A stretch of DNA of 19,053 nucleotides from an uncultured Chitinophagaceae bacterium. Lineage in GTDB: Bacteria; Bacteroidota; Bacteroidia; Chitinophagales; Chitinophagaceae. This document shows, piece after piece, positions 6,882-15,400 of the stretch; position 1 is the stretch's first letter, and every line of letters begins with the position of its first letter. The position numbers and the translations under genes are program-made. Location of the stretch: assembly GCA_937996595.1 (NCBI GenBank), contig CALKVC010000195.1:1-19053 (forward strand), given 5' to 3'. Below the pieces are notes generated by a model. The model did not search any database. It worked only from the letters and a program-made list of their open reading frames with translations, and was not told the DNA's origin.

Positions 6882-9389
6882 TTAATTCTGCCGGATCACT
6901 TTTAAAGTTCGTTTCTCTGATCCTGTATTTATATGCAACAGGTAAACACCGCCCGGCAGGTTATCCAGTTCATCCAGCCATATCACATTGCTTCCTTTGT
7001 TTATGCTGGCATTTTGTATACGGATGCGTTTTCCATCAAGCTGTGTAAGCATGATAACTGCATTTTCCTTTTTATCTGATTCAACCTGTATCCTCAGGTG
7101 GTCTGTAAATGGATTGGGAGAGGCTGCTGCATTAAACCCTTTGCTGTTCTGCTTAATGATAACTACTGGGCTGTATTTCTCCTGTCCGGATAAATCCACC
7201 TGCTTTAACCTGTAATAGTATAATCCGGTATTTACGGAACTGATATCATCATTAAAATTATATTGCCTTGTTACACTGCTGTTTCCTGCAGCAGAAACCC
7301 TTCCAGCTTTCATAAACCTGGTACCGTCGGTGCTCCTTTCTATATCAAAATAGCTGCTGTTCTGTTCGCTTGACGTTGACCAATCCAGCAGGTTAACGTT
7401 ACCGTTATTACGACCGCTGAAACTCAGCAGGTTAACAGGAAGCGGTGTATTGATCAGGCTGGTAAATATATAGAACCCGCTGAATCCATTCACATTGAAT
7501 GTTACCTCCCACCTGTTAAGGGTTGCATTCCATACAATATTATTATCGTCAGGATTAATCAGGTCGGGATTTGCCGGGCCTGTATAATTACCAGGGTAAG
7601 TACCGGTTCCGTGAAACTGGGTTACCCGCAGGTTAGCTTTATTATTTGCTGCATCTAGTGCATCGGCTGGTAAAGCGGGGTTAAGTCCGCGTGCCAGGTT
7701 ATACGCATCAAATTCTCCCTGTGTGAAATACAAGGTGATAGTTGCTGTAGCATTTTCAGCATTGGTTACCGGTGTAATATCATAATGCCGTTGAACATAT
7801 GGCCTTGTCTGGTATGTATACACCTGGTCGTCTACGGTAACACATACATTAATATCGCCTGTTACGGGTACCAGGCCAGATGGTACAATACTGGCAATGC
7901 TCTTGCAGCTTCCGTCAGCAAATGTTGATCCGCCGGGCTGAATGGTTGCAACACTGCATACCATTGGTCCGCCGGGCGTTCCTGCAAGTCCGGCGTTACC
8001 CGTTACCGTTAGTGTTAAGAATGATGAAACAGGGCTTCCGCAACCTGCATTTACCGTATAGGTAATATCTGTTGTACCGGCTGTTAATGCGGTAACAAGC
8101 CCGGTTGCAGGATTTACACTTGCTATGGCCGGATTGGTGCTGCTCCAGGTACCACCTGCAGTTCCATTGCTTGTATATACAGTTGTTAATCCACCACACA
8201 ACGGTGAGGTTCCGCTAACTGTTCCCGCTGTTACATTCGGACTAACGGTCAATATTGAGAATGAAGAAACCGGGCTTCCGCAACCGGCAGTTACTGTATA
8301 GGTAATATCTGTTGTGCCTGAAGTTAAAGCGGTAACCAAACCGGCTCCGTCAACGGATGCTACCAGGGTATTTGTGCTTGACCATATGCCACCTGCTGTT
8401 CCGTTGCTGCTGTAAGATGCAGTTGCACCTATGCATAATGGTGAGGTTCCGCTAACTGTTCCTGCCGAAACATCAGGGTTAACGGTCAGCAATGCAGAAT
8501 TGGTAAAAACGTCACCACAGGTATTATTCGCTTTCAGCCTGTACCTGTTTGTGCTTAATGAAACAGAAGGGTTTGTAATGTTAAGTGTATTTGAATTAAC
8601 GCCGCTATAAGGAGCCGCCTCGGTAAGGTCGGTAAATATGCCAACACCGCCGGTTTGTACCTGCCAGGTTAAGGCAGGCACGGGTGAACCGCCGTTAAAT
8701 GAAGCTGTATAAGTAGCGTTTCCTGATGTACATACAGACTGGTCTGCCGGATTACTGTTAACAGTAGGTGAAGAACAGGAAGCCGGTACAGTCAGGTTAC
8801 ACGGAGGTGCCAGGGTTCTGAGGCCGCTGGCCTGGTTATATCCGGTTACAGCCCCTGCACATACCTGGTAAAGATTACAGCTACTGGTAGTTTGCCAGGT
8901 AAATGTGGCATCTGCCCCAGCCACAAAATTTGAACTTGTTATGGTAAAGGAAAAACGGCCGATTGTTTTTGTTTGCCCCGGAGCTATCAATGGTGCTGTA
9001 CAAGTGAGATTATTATAAGCGCCGGCTGTACCGGTTGTAAATGTTAACAACCTGGAAGCCGCTGTATAACTCGCACCTGCAGCCGGAGCCGGAAAAACGG
9101 CGGGCCAGCTTAACGGAAAATCAGAGCCACCTATATATTGTACCGTGTATGTCTGTGCACCGGCCGGTATCATTGCAGCAGGTACGGTCATCCTTAACAC
9201 CGTACTGTTCCACCTTAAGTCTGCCGCGCTGTTATTGGTAATCAGAATATCCATCTGCACCTCATTGGCGCTGATGGTACAGTTGGCTGTTGACATTGTA
9301 ATTTGTGCTTTGCCCGTATTAACCACTGCAAATAATGATACTGCAATCAGCAGGGTTGTTTTGTAAAAATTCTGTAGCACCTTTTTCAT
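6882..9389 (-). CDS. T9SS-secreted multidomain surface protein with Ig-like and two BIG2 repeats
   Basis: 835 residues from the ATG at 9389. An in-frame ATG at 9440 would add 17 charged residues before the signal peptide (MKKVLQNFYKTTLLIAVSLF, ending GKAQ), so 9389 is preferred. Domains: about 30-200, a beta-rich module (ITMSTANCTISANEVQMDI onward) that looks cohesin- or adhesin-like; about 210-305, an Ig-like domain; 307-465, two BIG2-type repeats with paired cysteines; about 475-655, a beta-rich region ending NGFSGFYIFTS; about 665-750, a fibronectin-like linker (LLSFSG, DWSTSSEQNSSYFDIERS). Last, about 755-835, is a T9SS type A sorting domain with SPNPF, LPGGVYLL and terminal TLKVIRQN. It should cross the outer membrane by T9SS and be anchored to the surface or released. 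The start lies 62 bases after the stop of the giant gene, with no terminator or clear promoter between, suggesting one operon. A ligand cannot be named. Confidence 0.9.
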   Translation of the reverse strand: MKKVLQNFYKTTLLIAVSLFAVVNTGKAQITMSTANCTISANEVQMDILITNNSAADLRWNSTVLRMTVPAAMIPAGAQTYTVQYIGGSDFPLSWPAVFPAPAAGASYTAASRLLTFTTGTAGAYNNLTCTAPLIAPGQTKTIGRFSFTITSSNFVAGADATFTWQTTSSCNLYQVCAGAVTGYNQASGLRTLAPPCNLTVPASCSSPTVNSNPADQSVCTSGNATYTASFNGGSPVPALTWQVQTGGVGIFTDLTEAAPYSGVNSNTLNITNPSVSLSTNRYRLKANNTCGDVFTNSALLTVNPDVSAGTVSGTSPLCIGATASYSSNGTAGGIWSSTNTLVASVDGAGLVTALTSGTTDITYTVTAGCGSPVSSFSILTVSPNVTAGTVSGTSPLCGGLTTVYTSNGTAGGTWSSTNPAIASVNPATGLVTALTAGTTDITYTVNAGCGSPVSSFLTLTVTGNAGLAGTPGGPMVCSVATIQPGGSTFADGSCKSIASIVPSGLVPVTGDINVCVTVDDQVYTYQTRPYVQRHYDITPVTNAENATATITLYFTQGEFDAYNLARGLNPALPADALDAANNKANLRVTQFHGTGTYPGNYTGPANPDLINPDDNNIVWNATLNRWEVTFNVNGFSGFYIFTSLINTPLPVNLLSFSGRNNGNVNLLDWSTSSEQNSSYFDIERSTDGTRFMKAGRVSAAGNSSVTRQYNFNDDISSVNTGLYYYRLKQVDLSGQEKYSPVVIIKQNSKGFNAAASPNPFTDHLRIQVESDKKENAVIMLTQLDGKRIRIQNASINKGSNVIWLDELDNLPGGVYLLHINTGSEKRTLKVIRQN
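7995..8471 (-). repeat. Two tandem BIG2-type repeats in the T9SS-secreted protein gene
   Basis: Two protein repeats of about 79-80 residues each, opening VSAGTVSGTSPLCIG and VTAGTVSGTSPLCGG. They match the 15-copy array of the neighbouring giant gene closely, sharing GTSPLC, GGxWSSTN, GLVTAL and GTTDITYTV. This suggests that the modules were copied between the two genes. Confidence 0.88.
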
Positions 9390-9451
9390 AATCTCGTATT
9401 TTATAGAATTATCTCTTTCCTTATTTAAACTAAATGACATTTCCTTTTATC

Positions 9452-12400
9452 TTAAGGATGTATTGATGTTACTCCATTGAAACTGTTGTTGTCAAATACC
9501 GGAAAATCATTCACATCAACAAAACCATCTCCGTTCATATCTGTCGCTTTATATTCAAACGCAACGCCGTTAAAGCTGTCATTATCAAAATCAGGAAAAT
9601 CATTTACGTCAATGAATTCGTCCTGGTTTAGGTCGCCGGTATAAAACGCCCATACAGAACCGATCTGAACCATGTTATCGCCAAATGCTTTATTAGCTGC
9701 TGTGGTAAAATCATATGAAGCCGGAACAGCCCCAACGGGAACCGGGTTTGCACTCCAGGTCTGTACCGTATTCCTGTGCAGGATAGCTATATAATATGAA
9801 CCGGAAACAGGAGCAAAAGTTGCAGTGGCTGTTCCGTCTGTATTCAGCATAGCGGTAGTGGTTGCAATCAATGCATGCGGTGCATTAGCATCGTGCAGCT
9901 GTACAGTGATATTATCTGTTTCAGTGGCACTTGCGCCTGCTGCCTGGTTCAACAATACTGGCTGCATCAGTCCGCCGCCGGTATAATACCCCTGCAGGTA
10001 AAGCTTAAGGTTTACAATGGTAGCACAACTGTTAACCGTTAATGTTTGGAAAGCGCTGGCAGCCCCTGTACATCCGTTCACTGTATATGTAATATCGGTT
10101 GTACCTGCTGACAAGGCGGTAACCAGCCCGGTAAGCGGGTTAACGGTTGCAACAGCTGTATTCGTGCTGCTCCAGGTTCCCCCTGCATCACCATTGCTGG
10201 TATAGGTTGCTGTTGCACCTATACATAACGGTGAGGTTCCGCTTACGATACCTGCATTGGCCACTGAACTTACAGTAAGTGTTTTAAAGGACAGGGCTGG
10301 CCCGTTGCATCCTGTTACAGTATAAGTGATATCTGTTGTACCGTTAGATAATGCTGTAACTTCTCCTGTTACCGGGTTCACAGTAGCCACTGCCGTATTT
10401 GTGCTGCTCCAGCTACCTGTAACAAAGCCGTTTGACGTATAAGTAACGGTTGCTCCAACGCATAATGGTGAAGTGCCGCTTACCGTACCCGCATTGGCAT
10501 TGGGGTTAACCGTTAATGTGCGTATGGCCACTACCGGGTTGTTTCCGCAACCAACCAACGTATACGTGATGTTGCAGGTGCCTGCACCAACAGCAGTTAC
10601 AAAGCCGGTTGATGGATTTACCGTAGCTATAGCCGTATTTGTGCTGCCCCAAACACCACCAACCACACCATCACTGGTATAGGTTGCTGTGGCACCGATA
10701 CACAGCGGTGTACTGCCGCTAACCACACCGGCACTGATGCTTGTTTGCACCAGTATCGTTATGAAAGCTGTTGATGGGCCGTTGCAACCGGTGTTCTTGG
10801 TATATATGAAATCCACAAAGCCTTCGCTTACCGCTGTGGCTTCGCCTGTTACTGAATTAATCGTGGCAATCAGCGGGTTCGTTGTACTCCATACGCCACC
10901 GGCATCTCCGCTGCTGGTATAGGTAGCTGTTGAACCCACGCATAACCTGCCCTGGCCCGACACTGTTCCGGCATTGCCGTTAGGCGTTACCGTAAGAGTA
11001 CTGAAGGATGATACAGGATTATTACAACCTGTACTTACCGTGTATGTGATATTTGTTGTACCGCCGGATAGCGCTGTAACCTCTCCGGTTGCCGGATTCA
11101 CGCTCGCCACTGCCGGGTTCGTGCTGCTCCAGGTTCCGCCCGCATCTCCATTGCTGGAATAGGTTGAAACATTACCGATACATAATGGTGAAGTGCCGGT
11201 TACGGTGCCCGCATTGGCATTGGGGCTAACCGTGATACTGGCTGATGCGATACCATTACATCCGGGTACGGTATATGTTATGCTGGTTGTACCTGCTGAA
11301 ACCGCAGTAACCAATCCGGTTACGGGGTTTACTGTAGCAACCAGGTTATTGCCGCTGCTCCAGGCGCCGCCTGTTTCTCCATTGCTGGTATACGTTGCTG
11401 TTGCACCTATGCACAACGGTGAGGTGCCGTTTATTGTTCCCGGATTTGCACTGGCATCCACGGTAAGTGTTTTGAAAGATGCAGCCGTTCCGTTGCAGGC
11501 AGTTACTGTATATGTAATATCCGTTGTTCCTGCACCGATAGCTGTTACCAATCCGGTTACTGGATTAACAGTTGCCACGTTTGTGTTCGTGCTGCTCCAG
11601 CTTCCGCCTGTATCGCCATCGGTACTATAAGTTGCAGTTGCTCCGATACATAAAGGGGAAGTTCCTGATACTAACCCTGCATTTACATTCGGGCTAACTG
11701 TAAGAACGGCGCTGGCAGTCTCCGGATTATTTCCGCAACCAATCAATGTATAGGTGATATTACAGGTGCCTGCGCCAATGGCCGTTACCAGGCCGGTTGA
11801 TGGATTCACGGTGGCAACTGCAGTATTAGAACTGCTCCATGCACCGCCAATCACGCCATCACTGGTATAGGTTGCTGTGGCACCAATGCACAGCGGTGTA
11901 CTGCCGCTTACCACACCGGCACTGATGCTTGTTTGCACCAGTATCGTTATGAAAGCTGTTGATGGGCCGTTGCAACCGGTGTTCTTGGTATATATGAAAT
12001 CCACAAAGCCTTCGCTTACCGCTGTGGCTTCGCCTGTTACTGAATTAATCGTGGCAATCAGCGGGTTCGTTGTACTCCATACGCCACCGGCATCTCCGCT
12101 GCTGGTATAGGTAGCTGTTGAACCCACGCATAACCTGCCCTGGCCCGACACTGTTCCGGCATTGCCGTTAGGCGTTACCGTAAGAGTACTGAAGGATGAT
12201 ACAGGATTATTACAACCTGTACTTACCGTGTATGTGATATTTGTTGTACCGCCGGATAGCGCTGTAACTTCTCCGGTTGCCGTATTCACACTCGCCACTG
12301 CCGGGTTCGTGCTGCTCCAGGTTCCACCCGCATCTCCATTGCTGGAATAGGTTGTAATATCGCCGATACATAATGGTGAAGTGCCGGTTACGGTGCCCGC

Positions 12401-15400
12401 ATTGGCATTAGGGCTAACCGTTATATTCACTGAAGCCGCTCCGCTGCAACCAACACCAGGCACTGTATATGTTATGGTGGTTGTACCTGCCGCAACCGCT
12501 GTTACAAGGCCTGTTAGCGGATTAACGGTAGCTATCAGTTCGTTTCCACTGCTCCAGGTGCCACCTGTTTCTCCATTGCTGGTATACGTTGCCGTTGCAC
12601 CTATGCATAACGGTGAGGTGCCGCTTATTGTTCCCGGGTTTGCACTGGCATCTACCGTTAGTGTTTTAAATGCCGATAATAAACCGGAACAGGTATTTAC
12701 TGAATAGGTTATATCTGTTGTGCCCTGGGCCAATGCGGTAACCAATCCCGTTGCCGGATTAACGGAAGCAATCAGCGGGTTGGTGCTTGACCATGTTCCC
12801 CCCGGATTACCATCTGAAGTATACAGGGATGTAGCCCCGATACATAATGGGGATGTTCCGCTAATGATGCCAGCGCTTCCACCCTGGTTTACAGTAATGG
12901 TCTGGAATGCGCTCAGCGGGCCGGAGCAACCAACAAGGGTATAAGTGATATCAGCTGTACCGGCTGCGATACCAGTAACAAGCCCGGTTACCGGGTTCAC
13001 GGTTGCAACTGCCGTATTGCTGCTGCTCCAAATACCGCCTTGTTCACCGGTTTTAGTATAAGTTGTTGTTTGGCCTTCACATATCGGGCTGGTGCCTGAT
13101 ACGGTAGGTGAATTGATATTTGTCTTTACTTCTATTGTTATATAGGCATATACAGGGCTGTAACAACCTGTTGCTACCGTATATACAAAATCTGCAAAAC
13201 CCGGGCTCTGGGCTGTAACCAGCCCTGCTCCGTTAATTGTTGCAACTAAAGGAGTAGTGCTGCTCCAGGTGCCACCCGCATCACCATTGCTGCTGAATAA
13301 AGATGATGTTCCTACACACATGCCGGCTTGACCGAAAACAGTACCTGCATTTGCGGTTGGATTCACAATTAATGTTTTAAATGAAGTTGAAGGCGATCCA
13401 AAACATCCGGTTACGGAATATGTGATATTTGTAGAACCGGCTCCTACGGTAGTAACTTCGCCGGTTGCCGGGTTTACTGTGGCAACTGCCGTGTTGGTGC
13501 TTGTCCAGGTACCTCCCGGTGAACCATTGGTTGTAAACGTTGCATTTACACCTATACATAACGGTGAGGTTCCTGTAATTACCCCGGCAATACCACCAGG
13601 AAGTACCGTAATAGTAGTTGTGCTTAATGGGTTCCCGGTGGCATTACAACCGTTACTGGCTGTAATGGAAGTTAAATCAAATGTAGTTGTAGAAGTTGCC
13701 AATGGTTCAAAAACCACATCAACCCAATAGTTTGGTTCACCGGAATTATCGTTGGGAAATACACTTGAAGCTGCATATTTGTAAACGCCGTTGGGTTCTC
13801 CTACGGTATGCTGAAGTGCCGTTAAAGAATTTCCATTTGTGAACGGGCTGTTAGTAAAGAAGTTTTCGCTCTTTGAGTAATTACCCTGCGGTGCAAAATA
13901 AGAAGCAACATAAGTTGTATTTGCCGTTACACTAACGGGCGTTGTAAAAAGTACTTCCTGCCAGCCTGAATTGGATTCACCTGCAAATGTTGCAGTGGCA
14001 AGTAAAGTACCGGACTGGCTCCATAATGACCCTTTATGAGTCCCTCCGTTGGCAAGGCCTCCTTTATAAAAACGTATTCCTTTTATTATACCGCCTTTAT
14101 CAGTCCTGAACTTAACACCCACTTCAATTGAGTTGTTATCTGGCTGCAATAGTGTAATAGGCAGGTCTGCGGGCGAGAAAATATTTTCTGCACTTCCATA
14201 AGGTGTAAAAGGCTGGTTTAAATTAATGCCTGTATAAGTATCGGAATTGATAACCAGCGTATAGGGTGCCGGGCCGGTAGCTGCTGATAAAAGCAACTGT
14301 AAAGGTTCTCCTTCACAAACAGTTGCATTAACCGCAGTAATGGTTCCGGTAATTGAACCTGCAATAGTAAGGGTGGCGGGATTTGACTCTATAACACCGA
14401 ACGTGTTTGTCCATACTGCCCGGAATTGTTTATTATTATCAGCCAAAACAGCATTGAATGTATACGTGCCATTTGTTTCTCCCGTTAAATCATTCCAGCT
14501 ACCACCATTGTCTGTACTCACCTGCCATTGAACCGTTGGGTTTGGAACACCGGAAGCTACTGATGTAAAACTGATGCTGCTGTTGTTGCAGGTGGTTTGT
14601 GAAGCAGGATGCGTTGTAACAATCGGCGCTTCCCCATTCTGGGTTGTAAATGTCCACACATAGTCTGAAGCCAAGGCGTTACCGGAAAGGTCTTTTATAA
14701 CAGGCTCAACAAATCCGCCTTTTAGTGTAACCGTATACGTTGTATTTGGCAACAACGGGTTTGTTGGCGTATAGATTGTTATCACCAACCCGTTTACTGA
14801 AACAGTGCCCGGTATCACAACATTACCTGGTCCCGTAAGAATTACAGTGGAAGTAGTAACCGTTCCGGGGTCTATTGCCTCGTCAAAGGTTGCTGATGGA
14901 TTTACATTAATTGAGCCTCCCGTTGAATTATTTGCCGGGTTTACTGAAACTACCTGTGGGGGTGTAACATCTGATGATGTAAAAATAACATCAGCATAGT
15001 AATTTGATGAACCGGAAGCTCCTGTAGGAAAACCTGTTCCGGGGTAATTTGATACACCGTTTGGCCCCTGTTCGCCGTTTGCCAGCCCCTTAAGCGGTCC
15101 GTTTGTTATGGCAGAAGTAAAGAACGGATCATCATATGAAAATTTTCCGCTTGCAGCAAAATAAGAAACTATATAAGTTGTGTTTGCTGAGATGGCAACC
15201 GGAACCGCTAATGTGGCCGTTTGCCAGCCGGAAGCCGTTTCATTCACAAAAGGTTCAGATGCCAGTAAGGTTCCGGTGCTTGTCCATAAATTGCCCACAT
15301 GCGATCCGGTAACATTTACTCCTTTATAATACCTGAAGCCGGTAATGAACCCTGGAATAGTACTCTTGAATTTCATTCCCAGTTCAAGGCCCGGTGCACC

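Larger units (their letters stand above)
10025..13591 (-). repeat. Array of 15 BIG2-type repeats coding for 77-80 residues each
   Basis: Fifteen head-to-tail repeats occupy residues 1237-2425 of the giant protein. Core pattern: GTVSGTSPLCIGATATYTS, GGTWSSTN, VATVNPxTGLVTA, GTTDITYTV, then a second Cys and a strand ending TLTV. Nearly every copy has the LC(I/V)G cysteine and a later GC or AC cysteine, likely a disulfide in each domain. The array divides into three units of five: copies 1-5 (13591-12407), 6-10 (12406-11219) and 11-15 (11218-10025). Copies 2, 7 and 12 share a variant form (GQ replacing GT before the first Cys, GFxDFxYT). Copies 3, 8 and 13 open INS or ISA, and copies 5 and 10 open ANPGT. 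Confidence 0.92.

Noticed and set aside
10025..13591. Regularly spaced repeats that could suggest a CRISPR array
   Set aside because: The period is about 237 bases, the repeats are degenerate at third codon positions, and the whole stretch is one open protein-coding frame.
10017..13730. Many rightward ORFs of 60-145 codons with hydrophobic, Pro- and Val-rich products opposite the BIG2 array
   Set aside because: They recur with the repeat period and are the antisense reading of the repeated leftward codons. They have no start-site context and no domains.
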